From positions 558,001 to 622,000 of the forward strand of contig CANMRV010000001.1 in assembly GCA_947500435.1 (NCBI GenBank): a stretch of DNA of 64,000 nt, written 5' to 3'. This stretch comes from an uncultured Flavobacteriaceae bacterium (GTDB taxonomy: Bacteria > Bacteroidota > Bacteroidia > Flavobacteriales > Flavobacteriaceae). Position 1 is the stretch's first letter. Every line of letters begins with the position of its first letter. Positions 9,224 through 18,806 of this stretch are shown here, one piece after another. The position numbers and the translations under genes were made by a program. The notes below the pieces were generated by a model. It did not search any database. It was not told the origin of the DNA and saw only the letters and a program-made list of their open reading frames with translations.

Positions 9224-10543
9224 TCAATTTGAAGGCAATATCCATTCGTGATGTTCAAAATGTTTCCATGTTTCATTAGCCAAATTTACTTTGGGGTCTA
9301 TAAAGGCACGATAGGGTTTCCCGTTAATACTTACTTTGGAATTTACGGCATATACAGAAACAGTCTCTCCTTTTTCAGCATATTTCTTTTTCAAGTGTTG
9401 GGCAAACTGCCAAATAAAATCAGGGTATGCCGCGATTCTTTTTTTTTGTTTTTTGCTCAGATAATCATCAAGATTTACAAAAGAGGAAGCTTTGGTTTCT
9501 TCGTTGACTACATTGAATTTAATTGTTCCGGTTCTACTTCTAAGCATCATGCGCCAGCTCATACGATGCCCCTCTTCTGTCCATAAAACATTGTCTTTTA
9601 TAAAATAGTGCCGTATTGGCAAGACCAATTGAATTATGAAATAAATACTACCTAGAAGCAAAGCTGTGTTTTTAAAGGAAGGTATTGCAATCTTATTTTT
9701 GGTATAAAGTGTTTTCTTTTTGAAAAAGATATTTCGAATGGTTTCAGGTTCAAAAAAGAAAACTATGAATGCCAGTGATAAATAAGGGAATATCCCAATT
9801 TGAAATACTATGGAGTTGAAAAGATGGAAAAAGATAGAAGCAAAAAAAGCAAATTTTCGAGTAGGCTTCCAAAGTAAGGCCGGCACGATTAATAAGTCGA
9901 ACAAAATACCACAAACACCGATAATTTTATGAATCCAAGGTTGTTGTAAAATGTCCCCAATAATATAGTATTCCGCCTTGTTTGACATTAAGATTTTTAT
10001 AATTCCAAAGTCAAGCCAGTCTCCGTACAACTTCGCTACCGAGGCATAGGTATACACAATAAAAAGTTGGAGTACAATCACCCATTTCACATAGCCAAAC
10101 ATATGTTCTGTCCGTATGGACGGATTCTTTTTTGCATCCGAGGAATACCCAGCATTTGCGGGAAACAAGCACATGATTGCTGAAATCAAAATTAGTAAGT
10201 AATAATGGTTGTTATAGGATGATTTCTGCATTAAATAAACACCTGTCCATAACAGCGTAAATGAAATGATACTGAAACGGTATTTATAACCCAAGGCAAT
10301 ACCAACTCCAAGCGTTCCCATTACAAAAAAGTAGATATACATGCCATAACCGGGGAGTGGTTGCAGCCATTCAAAACCAATAAAATTAAAAGTGAAATTG
10401 GGGTTAATCAGAGTATCTCTAACCCATCCTGTAAGGATAGCTCCATAACACTCAAGCGAAACCAAAATACCAAAGAAAATGCGAAAAATAAGCAAAGGGG
10501 AATTATCAATTTTAGTAAACAACAAACGTCTCAATGCGTTCAT
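9224..10543 (-). CDS. HTTM-domain membrane protein (vitamin K-dependent carboxylase-like)
   Basis: The 439-residue protein has roughly eight membrane helices in the first 330 residues and a soluble C-terminal part. The first helix segment (SPLLIFRIFFGILVSLECYG) and the QLFIVYTYASVAKLYGDWL helix fit the horizontally transferred transmembrane (HTTM) family, related to vitamin K-dependent gamma-glutamyl carboxylase. The bacterial proteins have no settled function. Its ATG overlaps the ribF stop by four bases (ATGA at 10540-10543), so the two are translationally coupled. Confidence 0.82.
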   Translation of the reverse strand: MNALRRLLFTKIDNSPLLIFRIFFGILVSLECYGAILTGWVRDTLINPNFTFNFIGFEWLQPLPGYGMYIYFFVMGTLGVGIALGYKYRFSIISFTLLWTGVYLMQKSSYNNHYYLLILISAIMCLFPANAGYSSDAKKNPSIRTEHMFGYVKWVIVLQLFIVYTYASVAKLYGDWLDFGIIKILMSNKAEYYIIGDILQQPWIHKIIGVCGILFDLLIVPALLWKPTRKFAFFASIFFHLFNSIVFQIGIFPYLSLAFIVFFFEPETIRNIFFKKKTLYTKNKIAIPSFKNTALLLGSIYFIIQLVLPIRHYFIKDNVLWTEEGHRMSWRMMLRSRTGTIKFNVVNEETKASSFVNLDDYLSKKQKKRIAAYPDFIWQFAQHLKKKYAEKGETVSVYAVNSKVSINGKPYRAFIDPKVNLANETWKHFEHHEWILPSN

Positions 10544-11469
10544 AACTCTGCTAGAATTGAAAGAGAAGTTTCTTTGTCTTTGAAAAGTTGTTCTTTGAGC
10601 GCATCAATTGACTCAAATTTATGCTCATCACGAATGCGATCAATAATATCGATTTGTAATTTTTTATCGTAAAGGTCTTCGTCTAAATCAAAGAAATTCA
10701 CTTCTATAGTTTTTTTCGTTCCTGATACGGTGGGGTTGAATCCAATATTCATCATTCCGAAAACAATAGTGCCATTAATCTTACTTTGAACTACATAGAC
10801 ACCATTTTTCGGGATTAACTTGTAGGTTTCCTCAATATTCAAATTGGCTGTAGGGAAATTCAATTGTCTACCCAAACCTTTCCCTTTTTTGACGGTTCCG
10901 GTAAGCATATATTTATAACCCAAGTATGCATTAGCCGTTTGTATATCTCCTTCTTCTAAAGCTTTTCTAATTTTTGTAGAACTTACCGACACATCATCTA
11001 TTTCTTGAGCGGAGATTTTTTCAACCTCAAAATCAAAAGTGCCTCCAAAAGTGATAAGGTCGTTTATATTGGCGGTGCGGTTTCTGCCAAAACGGTGGTC
11101 ATAACCAATGATTATCTTTTTAGCTTGCAATTCTATTACTAGTAAATCTCGAACGAATTCCGTAGCTGAAAGTCTGGAAAAATCAGAAGTAAACGGATGA
11201 ATGATCAAATAATCTAAACCGATTTTTTTTAGAATTTTTGTCTTCTCTTCGATAGTATTCAACAATTTGATATTGGCATCTTTTTGAAGCACCATTCTAG
11301 GGTGCGGGAAAAAAGTTAACACCATTGATTTAAAATCGGAAATGTTTGCATCTTTAATCAAACGTTCCAGAATTTTTCGATGCCCGATATGAACACCATC
11401 AAAAGTGCCAATGGTAATGACAGTCGAGTGTTCTTTGTCGTATTCTTTAATGCTTTGGACAGTTACCAC
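10540..11469 (-). CDS. ribF: Bifunctional riboflavin kinase / FAD synthetase RibF
   Basis: This 309-residue enzyme converts riboflavin to FMN and FMN to FAD. The N-terminal nucleotidyltransferase domain shows TIGTFDGVHIGHRKIL with the HxGH-type site, and the C-terminal kinase domain shows GKGLGRQLNFPTANL. Length fits the bifunctional family. It is the first gene of a minus-strand pair with the HTTM gene and diverges from the metalloprotease gene across only about 50 bases. Confidence 0.96.
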   Translation of the reverse strand: MVTVQSIKEYDKEHSTVITIGTFDGVHIGHRKILERLIKDANISDFKSMVLTFFPHPRMVLQKDANIKLLNTIEEKTKILKKIGLDYLIIHPFTSDFSRLSATEFVRDLLVIELQAKKIIIGYDHRFGRNRTANINDLITFGGTFDFEVEKISAQEIDDVSVSSTKIRKALEEGDIQTANAYLGYKYMLTGTVKKGKGLGRQLNFPTANLNIEETYKLIPKNGVYVVQSKINGTIVFGMMNIGFNPTVSGTKKTIEVNFFDLDEDLYDKKLQIDIIDRIRDEHKFESIDALKEQLFKDKETSLSILAEL

Positions 11470-11475
11470 GAAAAA

Positions 11476-11500
11476 TTGAAGATAAAAAAGCTTATATTTG
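11476..11500 (+). promoter_or_regulatory. Possible promoter of the metalloprotease gene
   Basis: TATATTTG at 11493-11500 is a perfect match to the TAnnTTTG element of Bacteroidota. The nearest upstream TTG (11476-11478) is only 14 bases away, shorter than the usual 17-23, so the -33 part is doubtful. Transcription would start about 15 bases before the ATG at 11521. Confidence 0.35.
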
Positions 11501-11520
11501 AGTTTGGAAAATCCCCATTG

Positions 11521-14500
11521 ATGATAACAAAATTACGTCTTGTTTTTTCAATTACCATAGCATTTCTTTCCTTTTACGGTTCTGCACAAAGTGCCTATTG
11601 GCAGCAAGATGTTAGCCAGCAAGGTTTAGATCAAAATTTTTCAGATCGTTTCGATGTTCAAAAAGGGCAAGTATTCTCTTTTGATGAGCAAATGTTTAGA
11701 AAAGAACTGAAAGCTGTTTCCATTTCAAAAGGCACCACCAAAATAGTTTATTTTCCTAATGCTGATGGGAAATCTGTTGCTTTTAAAGTTAGTGAACAAC
11801 CTGTATTTTCTCCTGAACTTTCTCGAAAGTACCCCAACATAAAGTCCTACGCCGGTTACGCTTTGAATGATGCCAAGGACAAGATTCGATTTAGCGTTTC
11901 GCATAAAGGTATACAGAGTATGATTATTCATTCGGATAAAAGAGGTTCTACTTTTATGCAGAAGGATGGAGATAGTAAATATGTTGTTTATTCAAGAGAC
12001 ACTAACTCACAAAAGAACTCTGATTTTGTATGTAACACCAAAGCATCTCTTGAAAACAAATTAGATGCCCAATTTTTAAAACCAATTGATGGGCAAGTCT
12101 TACGAAAATTTAGACTTGCAGTGTCAGCATCGGGTGAGTATACTGAGTATCATGGTGGTACAGTTGCGGATGCCTTAGCCGCAATAAATGCCACAGTTAC
12201 CCGAATCAATGAGGTTTTTGAGACTGATTTGGCAATTCGATTAGAGCTTGTTGCAAATACGGATCAAGTTATTTTTACCGATCCTCAGACGGATCCTTAT
12301 AGTGGAAGCTTAAGCTCCAAAGTACAAGGAACTCTTACAAATACCATAGGTGAAGCAAATTATGATATTGGCATTTTATTCAACAAAGCACCCGGTGATG
12401 GGAATGCTGGTTTTATTGGCGCCGTTTGCGTAGATAATAGAAAAGGTAGTGCATATGCATCATTACCAAACCCTGAAGGGGATCTTTTTGATCTTGATTT
12501 TGTAGCTCACGAAATGGGACACCAATTCGGAGCCAATCATACTTGGTCTTTTGAAGTTGAAGGAACGGGAGTTCAAGTAGAGCCGGGCAGTGGTACTACC
12601 ATTATGGGTTATGCAGGTATTGCTGGTATTCACAATGTGGCTTCAAATGGAGAAGATTATTTTCACTATGTGAGTATTGTTCAAATAGCAGAATATCTGA
12701 ATACGGTTAGTTGTGCTGAAACCATTTCGTTAACCAACGCCCCCCCTACGGTTACCCCCACAGGCAATTTTACAATACCAATTTCTACTGCTTTTGTATT
12801 GACTGGGTCGGCTAGTGATTCTGATATTGATGATGTCTTAAGTTATACTTGGGAACAAATTGATAATGGCAATGTACCGCAATCGACTTTTGGACCTACA
12901 AATCCAATAGGAGCCAATTTTCGATCAAAAAGGCCTAACGATAGTCCTACGCGTTACTTTCCAAGATTACGGAGCGTTGTGGCTGGTAGATTAACTCAAA
13001 TTTTTCCTCCAATTAATACAGATTGGGAAACGGTATCGGACGTTCAAAGAGAAATGAATTTTGCTTTTACCGTCAGGGATAACGCTGCAGGTGGTGGTCA
13101 AGTCGCATCTGATTTGGTGAATGTTTTTGTAGATAATAATGCTGGCCCCTTTGTTGTGAACTCTCAAGATACAAATGTGCTAGCCACCGCTGGAGCAACT
13201 GAAGATATTGTTTGGGATGTGGCAAATACTGATAAGGCACCCGTAAATGCTCAAACTGTGGATATTTTTCTTTCCACGGATGGAGGAATTACATTTCCAA
13301 TTGTACTAGCTGAAGATGTTCCAAATGACGGTAATCATACGGTGCAGATCCCCTCAAATCCAACTATGGAAGCGCGTGTAATGGTCAAAGCTCATAACAA
13401 CATATTTTTTGCAGTCAACTCATCTGATTTTACTATTGAAGAGTCTGAGATTGTGTTGAACCTTACAGAGTTGGAGCAAGAGGTATGTGCTTCGGATATT
13501 TTAGTTGTACCGTTCACCTATGAAACCTTTTCAGGTTTTAATGAAGAGGCTACCTTTAACATAGTCACCCCACCTTCGGGGGTTGATATCGCTATTTTTC
13601 CTGAAACCGCGATAGCGAATGGCACACCAATTGAAATAACTTTTACCAATACTCAAAACCTTGCCATTGGTGCTTATCCCATTCGTTTATTGGCGACCAC
13701 TTCGTCTTTGACAAAAGAAGTTACCTTCAACCTGAACGTCTATGACACCAACTTTTCCGGAGTTTCATTGGTTTCCCCTGCTGATGATGAAATAGATATT
13801 TCAACCAATATATCACTGGAATGGCAGGTGGATGATTTAGCTACCTCCTATGATATTGAAATTGCTACAGACGAAGCCTTTACCGATGTTATTGAAACTG
13901 GTTCCGTAATAAGTAATTCGTATACTCCTTCCAACCTAGAAAATCTAGAGACGTATTTCTGGCGTGTCAAATCAGAAAATAGTTGTGGAGAGGGAACTTT
14001 TGGAGCACCATTTAGTTTCACTACTATAGCATTTAGCTGTCAAACGAGAGATAATCCATCAAGCTTGCCAATTGCTATTTCGGCTTCAGGCGCGCCCAAA
14101 GTATTCACGACAATTTCAGTATTTGATGATTTACCTATTGCAGATATCGATGTGAATTTAGAAATAGATCATACATTTCTTTCTGATATAGTCGTAACGT
14201 TGACCTCACCGGAAGGCACAACTGTTGTGCTTATTAGTAATTCATGTGATGATATGAGAAACGTTAACGCAACTTTTGATGATGATGCTATTGATTTTGT
14301 ATGTGATGGTACCCCTGCTATTAATGGAACCGTAAAGCCACTAGGCTCTTTAAGTTCATTCAATGGGGAATCTACCCTTGGCGAGTGGCTACTTACCGTA
14401 TCTGACAACGCTAATAATGATGGAGGGTCTTTAAAAGCTTTCTCTTTGGAAATATGTGCGGAAGGAGAATTTAGGCCAGATGCTGACAATGATGGGGTTT

Positions 14501-15297
14501 TTGATGATGGTCCTGATATGTGTTTAGGCACACCAGATGGTGTTCAGGTGGATACTTCTGGTTGTCAAGTACTAATTGTTCCCTCATCAAATTATAGAAT
14601 AGAGGCTAGAAGCGAATCTTGTCGCAGTAGCAATGATGGATCAATTGTAGTAAATATTCTTTCTCCTCTTACCTATACTGCCACGCTATCGGGGAATGGG
14701 GTGAATAGCACTGACGATTTTGTGGGACCTTCCTTTACCTTAAATAATTTATCAGCAGGCACTTATAGCCTTTGTTTAAGGGCAACTGATGGAACTCTAA
14801 TCTCTGCAGAACAATGTTTTAATATTGTGATTGAAGAACCTGAGGTTTTGAGTGTCTCTGCAATAGCTTCACTTGACGGAAGTATTATTAATTTGGAATT
14901 AGAGGGTGCTCTTCTCTATAATATCGAATTAAATGGTGTGGTCAGTCAAATTGAAGGTTCCAGTGTTAGTTTGGACTTGAAGGCTGGTTTGAATAGCTTA
15001 AAAGTAAGCACTAATCTGCCTTGTCAAGGTTCTTATGAAGAGCAATTCTTGTTTTCGAAAGAACCGTTGGTGTATCCAAATCCATTTGATGATGTTGTTA
15101 AGGTTTTCTTTGGAACATCAGTTGGTGAGGTTAATATTCGTGTATTTGCCGCAAACGGAAGATTCGTTTTGAGTCGAAATCACTCTGTTAATGCAACCGA
15201 AATAGAATTAGATTTTTCAGCCTTGTCAGCAGGCCTTTACTTTATTCAATTTGAAGCCGAAAACATAAAGGGAACATCCAAAGTCATTAAGAAATGA
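11521..15297 (+). CDS. Secreted reprolysin-like zinc metalloprotease with P-domain and type IX sorting signal
   Basis: The protein has 1258 residues. The frame is open further upstream, but the ATG at 11521 gives a clean signal peptide (MITKLRLVFSITIAFLSFYG, then SAQ), so it was chosen. The catalytic site HEMGHQFGANH (His330, Glu331, His334, His340) and the IMGYAG Met-turn mark a reprolysin/M12B-like metzincin. Further on are Ig/fibronectin-like segments, a proprotein-convertase P-domain (about residues 840-985), and a C-terminal type IX secretion domain beginning VYPNPFDD. It should be exported and anchored or released at the surface. Its last four bases overlap the next gene. Confidence 0.9.
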   Translation: MITKLRLVFSITIAFLSFYGSAQSAYWQQDVSQQGLDQNFSDRFDVQKGQVFSFDEQMFRKELKAVSISKGTTKIVYFPNADGKSVAFKVSEQPVFSPELSRKYPNIKSYAGYALNDAKDKIRFSVSHKGIQSMIIHSDKRGSTFMQKDGDSKYVVYSRDTNSQKNSDFVCNTKASLENKLDAQFLKPIDGQVLRKFRLAVSASGEYTEYHGGTVADALAAINATVTRINEVFETDLAIRLELVANTDQVIFTDPQTDPYSGSLSSKVQGTLTNTIGEANYDIGILFNKAPGDGNAGFIGAVCVDNRKGSAYASLPNPEGDLFDLDFVAHEMGHQFGANHTWSFEVEGTGVQVEPGSGTTIMGYAGIAGIHNVASNGEDYFHYVSIVQIAEYLNTVSCAETISLTNAPPTVTPTGNFTIPISTAFVLTGSASDSDIDDVLSYTWEQIDNGNVPQSTFGPTNPIGANFRSKRPNDSPTRYFPRLRSVVAGRLTQIFPPINTDWETVSDVQREMNFAFTVRDNAAGGGQVASDLVNVFVDNNAGPFVVNSQDTNVLATAGATEDIVWDVANTDKAPVNAQTVDIFLSTDGGITFPIVLAEDVPNDGNHTVQIPSNPTMEARVMVKAHNNIFFAVNSSDFTIEESEIVLNLTELEQEVCASDILVVPFTYETFSGFNEEATFNIVTPPSGVDIAIFPETAIANGTPIEITFTNTQNLAIGAYPIRLLATTSSLTKEVTFNLNVYDTNFSGVSLVSPADDEIDISTNISLEWQVDDLATSYDIEIATDEAFTDVIETGSVISNSYTPSNLENLETYFWRVKSENSCGEGTFGAPFSFTTIAFSCQTRDNPSSLPIAISASGAPKVFTTISVFDDLPIADIDVNLEIDHTFLSDIVVTLTSPEGTTVVLISNSCDDMRNVNATFDDDAIDFVCDGTPAINGTVKPLGSLSSFNGESTLGEWLLTVSDNANNDGGSLKAFSLEICAEGEFRPDADNDGVFDDGPDMCLGTPDGVQVDTSGCQVLIVPSSNYRIEARSESCRSSNDGSIVVNILSPLTYTATLSGNGVNSTDDFVGPSFTLNNLSAGTYSLCLRATDGTLISAEQCFNIVIEEPEVLSVSAIASLDGSIINLELEGALLYNIELNGVVSQIEGSSVSLDLKAGLNSLKVSTNLPCQGSYEEQFLFSKEPLVYPNPFDDVVKVFFGTSVGEVNIRVFAANGRFVLSRNHSVNATEIELDFSALSAGLYFIQFEAENIKGTSKVIKK

Positions 15298-15974
15298 GAT
15301 TTTTAACCTTACTTATAGTTGCAGTGGTCCTGCTGGGTTGTAAGAAAAAAGAGCCGCCAAAGCCCCCGGGAATTGCACAGTTGGTATTTCCCGATAGAAA
15401 TTCTGAATGCACAACTGGAGAAGATATTAATGCAGCAACCAGCCAAGTTGAATTTAGATGGAGAAGTTCCAGCGATACCGAAACATATGAACTTCGCGCC
15501 ACAAATTTAAATTCAAATACAACACAGACAATTAATACTAGTTCGACTTCGGCCAAACTTCCCTTGCAAAAAGGAGCACCTTATTCTTGGGCTGTGGTTT
15601 CTAAGAATTCAGCGGTGCTACAAACTGCGTCTAGCGCAACTTGGAGTTTTTATAATTCCGGATTTGAAACAACTTATGCTCCTTTCCCTGCTGAAATCGT
15701 AGAACCTGAAATGGGTGCGACAGCTTTTAAAGATATTAATAATGATGTGGTTCTGAGGTGGTCAGGTGCTGATGTAGATAATGACATAGTTGGTTTCGAA
15801 CTTTATATATCTACCGAAAGCCCGCCAGAAACTTTGATTTTTTCTCCCGGCCCAGATGCTACGAATACAAAAGTTTCTGTATTAGCAAATACGGTTTATT
15901 ATTGGAGAGTAGTTACAAAAGATCAAGAGGGAAATACTTCTGATTCGGGAGTTTCTGAATTTAGAGCACTTTAG
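15294..15974 (+). CDS. Lipoprotein with fibronectin type III-like repeats
   Basis: This 226-residue protein has a lipoprotein signal (MRFLTLLIVAVVLLGCKKK, lipidated Cys16) and two segments resembling fibronectin type III folds. The first lies at about residues 32-120 (VEFRWRSSSDTETYEL, PYSWAVVSKN). The second lies at about 138-225 (VVLRWSGADVDNDIVGFEL, YYWRVVTKDQEGNTSDS). It overlaps the metalloprotease gene by ATGA, so the two are cotranslated and it may hold or help the protease at the envelope, which is inference. It ends three bases from the convergent pth gene. Confidence 0.78.
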   Translation: MRFLTLLIVAVVLLGCKKKEPPKPPGIAQLVFPDRNSECTTGEDINAATSQVEFRWRSSSDTETYELRATNLNSNTTQTINTSSTSAKLPLQKGAPYSWAVVSKNSAVLQTASSATWSFYNSGFETTYAPFPAEIVEPEMGATAFKDINNDVVLRWSGADVDNDIVGFELYISTESPPETLIFSPGPDATNTKVSVLANTVYYWRVVTKDQEGNTSDSGVSEFRAL

Positions 15975-15977
15975 TGG

Positions 15978-16607
15978 TTAAGTACCATTAAATTGATTCA
16001 TTGTAATCTTAATTCCAGATAAAACAAAAGAACGAACAATATCACAAGATTTATCGAGACGTTCTTTAAGTTGTTCTACCTCTTCTTCGTTCCATTCCCC
16101 CAAGACATAGTCGACTTGACGCCCTTTGCTGAATTCAGCACCAACCCCAAAACGGAATCTGTTATAGTTAGAGGTCTGTAAGACGTTCTGAATATCTTTT
16201 AACCCATTATGTCCCCCATCGCTACCTTTCGTTTTTACTCGTATTACACCAAATTTTAAATTGATATCATCGGTAATTACTAAGACGTTCTCCAAGGGAA
16301 CCTTTTCTTTTTCCATCCAATATTTCAGCGCTTTTCCGCTCAAATTCATATAGGTGGAAGGTTTTAAACAAAGAATGCTCCGCCCCTTTGCTTTGAACAA
16401 TCCTAAGTCCCCTAATTTTACGGTTTCAAAAGTGAATTCCTCTTTTTTGGAGAGTGCATCTAGAACTTTAAAACCAATATTATGACGGGTTTCAGAATAT
16501 TCACTACCAATATTTCCTAATCCTACAATCAAGAATTTCTTCATACTATCTGTTTCTTCTAAAATTGGAGGTTTACTACCAAATAAGAATTTTAAAAATT
16601 TGAACAT
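15978..16607 (-). CDS. pth: Peptidyl-tRNA hydrolase
   Basis: This 209-residue enzyme releases tRNA from prematurely dropped peptidyl-tRNA. The conserved block IVGLGNIGSEYSETRHNIGF contains the Asn and catalytic His, and KPSTYMNLSGKA, TDDINLKFG and KGSDGGHNGLKDI follow as expected. An extra 21 residues precede the conserved MKKFLIVGLG. Such short N-terminal extensions are common in flavobacterial Pth, but a start at that second Met is possible. It lies downstream of rplY beyond a strong hairpin. Confidence 0.95.
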   Translation of the reverse strand: MFKFLKFLFGSKPPILEETDSMKKFLIVGLGNIGSEYSETRHNIGFKVLDALSKKEEFTFETVKLGDLGLFKAKGRSILCLKPSTYMNLSGKALKYWMEKEKVPLENVLVITDDINLKFGVIRVKTKGSDGGHNGLKDIQNVLQTSNYNRFRFGVGAEFSKGRQVDYVLGEWNEEEVEQLKERLDKSCDIVRSFVLSGIKITMNQFNGT

Positions 16608-16621
16608 CCGTATAAAAATAC

Positions 16622-16651
16622 AAAAGCATCCGCCAAATGACGGATGCTTTT
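16622..16651 (-). terminator. Hairpin terminator or attenuator after rplY
   Basis: Arms AAAAGCATCCG and CGGATGCTTTT are perfectly complementary over 11 bases with an 8-base loop. On the minus strand a T-rich tail follows (TTTTGTATTTTTA). It stands between rplY and pth, so pth is either expressed by read-through or the hairpin tunes its level. Confidence 0.75.
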
Positions 16652-16673
16652 GATATCTCTAGAAAATCTAGTT

Positions 16674-17330
16674 CTAGTTTTCTCCACCTTCTGCAGGTGC
16701 ATCTCCGCCTTCGGCAGTTCCTTCTGCAGCAGCTCCTTCTTCACCTTCAACTCCTTCTTCTTCTTCATCTTCTTCAACAACAATTGCAGCACGAGCAGTT
16801 TTAACTTGTACAACTACTTGTGAATCTGGATGAAGAATAGCAAAATCATCATTTAGCAATGATTCAACTGTAATATTGTCACCGATTTTTAATTTCGAAA
16901 TATCGATATCAAAGAAATCTGGTAATTTATCTGGTAACGCTTTTATAGCCAGCTTTCTCTTTCTGAACAATAGACGACCACCATTTCTAACTCCTGGCGA
17001 GTTTCCAATTAAACGAACTGGAATGTTCATTGTAATTTCTTTGTCATCAAAGATTTGATAAAAATCAATATGCAAAATTTTATCCGTTACGGGATGAAAC
17101 TGAATATCTTGCATAATTGCTCTAAGCTTTCCTTCTCCCAAGTCAACCTTTACGGTATGGGCAGCGCCGGTATACACTAAATCTCTGAAACTTAATTCAG
17201 GTGCTGAAAAGTGTAGTGGTTTTTCCCCTCCGTATACTACGCAAGGAACCATTCCAGCATTACGTAGGGCCTTCGTTGCCTTTTTGCCCACGCTTTCTCT
17301 TTCTGATCCTTTAATTGTAATTGACTTCAT
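16674..17330 (-). CDS. rplY: 50S ribosomal protein L25 / Ctc
   Basis: This 218-residue protein binds 5S rRNA. It is the long TL5/Ctc form: an L25 domain at about residues 1-90 ([27 protein letters not shown]) and a second beta-rich domain to about residue 180. An unusually acidic, low-complexity tail of Glu, Gly and Ala follows. It lies 24 bases after prs on the same strand, the standard prs-ctc-pth order. Confidence 0.95.
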   Translation of the reverse strand: MKSITIKGSERESVGKKATKALRNAGMVPCVVYGGEKPLHFSAPELSFRDLVYTGAAHTVKVDLGEGKLRAIMQDIQFHPVTDKILHIDFYQIFDDKEITMNIPVRLIGNSPGVRNGGRLLFRKRKLAIKALPDKLPDFFDIDISKLKIGDNITVESLLNDDFAILHPDSQVVVQVKTARAAIVVEEDEEEEGVEGEEGAAAEGTAEGGDAPAEGGEN

Positions 17331-17354
17331 TATATATATTAAAAATTAATAATT

Positions 17355-18296
17355 CTACATTAGAAACTTCGATGCAATCGAAGTATTGTTGTGAACTCTA
17401 TGCATAACATCTGCAAAAAGGGCATCACAGCTTAACACTTTTACTTTGTCACTTTGTTTTCTGACCGGAATCGAATCTGTAACAATCAATTCAAGCAGTT
17501 GTGACTTTTCTATTTTCTCATAAGCATCACCCGATAATAAACCGTGTGTTGTAATCGCCCTAACGCTTAGCGCGCCTCTTTCCATCATTAAGTCAGCCGC
17601 TTTGGTTAAGGTGCCAGCCGTATCGACCATATCATCAACAAGGACAACATTTTTCCCAGTTACATCGCCAATAAGTTCCATGTGGGATATAACGTTTGCT
17701 TTGGCTCTTTGCTTGTAACAAATAACTACATCGCATGCTAGAGCTTTTGAATATGCATAAGCTCTTTTTGAACCACCCATATCAGGAGATGCAATGGTTA
17801 GATTATCAAGGTTCAACTCTCTCAAGTAGGGCAAAAACATGGTCGAAGCAAACAAGTGATCGACAGGTTTCTCGAAGAACCCTTGAATTTGATCGGCATG
17901 TAAATCCATTGTAATAATTCGGGTTGCACCCGCTGTTTCCAACATCTTGGCAATCAACTTAGCAGCTATCGGTACCCGAGGTTTGTCTTTACGGTCTTGA
18001 CGAGCCCATCCAAAATAAGGCATTACTGCAGTAATATGTCTTGCAGATGCTCTTTTTGCCGCATCTAACATCAATAGCATTTCCATCAAGTTTTCTGAAC
18101 TCGGATGTGTAGATCCGATTAAGAAAATTCTTGCTCCACGAACAGATTCTTCAAAAGAAGGCTGAAACTCACCATCGCTATACCTAGATAGATTAACATT
18201 ACCTAACTCGGTGCCATAGGATTTGGCAATTTTTTCGGCCAAATCTTTACTGTTTGAACAGGCAAAAAATTTAGGTTCTGGAACTTGATATGCCAT
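17355..18296 (-). CDS. prs: Ribose-phosphate pyrophosphokinase
   Basis: This 313-residue enzyme makes PRPP from ribose 5-phosphate and ATP for nucleotide, His and Trp synthesis. The signature VVLVDDMVDTAGTL (PRPP-binding loop) and the ATP-site segments RQDRKDKPR and DLHADQIQGFF are present. An in-frame ATG exists at 18341, but the extra residues are not family-like. The ATG at 18296 gives the usual start MAYQVPEPKFFACSNS and was chosen. Confidence 0.96.
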   Translation of the reverse strand: MAYQVPEPKFFACSNSKDLAEKIAKSYGTELGNVNLSRYSDGEFQPSFEESVRGARIFLIGSTHPSSENLMEMLLMLDAAKRASARHITAVMPYFGWARQDRKDKPRVPIAAKLIAKMLETAGATRIITMDLHADQIQGFFEKPVDHLFASTMFLPYLRELNLDNLTIASPDMGGSKRAYAYSKALACDVVICYKQRAKANVISHMELIGDVTGKNVVLVDDMVDTAGTLTKAADLMMERGALSVRAITTHGLLSGDAYEKIEKSQLLELIVTDSIPVRKQSDKVKVLSCDALFADVMHRVHNNTSIASKFLM

Positions 18297-18338
18297 AATG
18301 GTATTTACTGCTTTTAATCCCTGATTTCTAAGGAGGTG

Positions 18339-18346
18339 CAAATTTA
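18339..18346 (-). promoter_or_regulatory. Possible -7 element for prs
   Basis: On the minus strand TAAATTTG matches the TAnnTTTG consensus, about 43 bases before the prs ATG. No TTG is seen at the expected distance upstream, so this is a weak call. Confidence 0.3.
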
Positions 18347-18389
18347 AAAATTAATTTGTGTTGCTAAAGGATAATTGTTGTTATTTTCA

Positions 18390-18419
18390 TTTGAGGATTA
18401 AAATTATTTTTTAGCTTTG
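18390..18419 (+). promoter_or_regulatory. Promoter of tRNA-Leu
   Basis: TTTG at 18390-18393, 18 bases of spacer, then TAGCTTTG at 18412-18419 match the Bacteroidota promoter consensus in both elements. The tRNA begins about 40 bases downstream, leaving a short leader to be processed. Confidence 0.55.
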
Positions 18420-18458
18420 CAGACCTAATTTTAGTAATGTCGTTCCTACGGCAGACAA

Positions 18459-18539
18459 GCTCGAGTGGCGGAACTGGTAGACGCGCTGGATTCAAAATCC
18501 AGTTCCTTTGGAGTGTGGGTTCGATTCCCACCTCGAGTA
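18459..18539 (+). tRNA. tRNA-Leu, anticodon CAA
   Basis: The 81-base gene folds as a class II tRNA. Acceptor arms GCTCGAG and CTCGAGT pair (first pair G-U) with discriminator A. The anticodon stem is CTGGA/TCCAG with loop TTCAAAA and anticodon CAA (reads UUG). The T-arm GTGGG-TTCGATT-CCCAC is perfect. CCA is not encoded. It is followed at once by a strong terminator and marks the boundary between the core genes and the polysaccharide locus. Confidence 0.97.
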
Positions 18540-18550
18540 CTTGAAAAGAA

Positions 18551-18577
18551 GGCCGACTTAAAAGAGTCGGCCTTTTT
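18551..18577 (+). terminator. Intrinsic terminator of tRNA-Leu
   Basis: GGCCGACT and AGTCGGCC form a perfect 8-bp stem with loop TAAAAG, followed by TTTTT at 18573-18577. This is a textbook factor-independent terminator and isolates the tRNA from the locus downstream. Confidence 0.9.
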
Positions 18578-18806
18578 AGTTTTAGTAAAACACTGAGATA
18601 CGAACCGACTAGGTCTTTCCAATCATATGGTTAGAATTCCCTTCGACATGCATTCTTCCAAGAAGTTACCCATATGTTATAGTTTTTAGCTCATTGTTTT
18701 GCTTTTGTCTTGGGTATATGGCTCTAACGGAACAATACTTTCTTTATATTTAAGGAGCTTTTCTTGATAGGATTCCGAGAAGGAAAAGTTCAAGAACTCT
18801 TTGAAG
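18578..18806 (+). other. Leader region ahead of the polysaccharide locus
   Basis: These 229 bases separate the tRNA terminator from the first sulfatase. I see no gene, and no promoter matching both consensus elements. The closest is TATATTTA near 18740, which is one base off the -7 consensus. The first gene of the locus must have its promoter here or be read from an activator-dependent site with poor consensus. Confidence 0.4.

Noticed and set aside
11380..11520. Longer start for the metalloprotease overlapping ribF
   Set aside because: The extension is antisense to ribF and would put the signal peptide in the interior of the protein.
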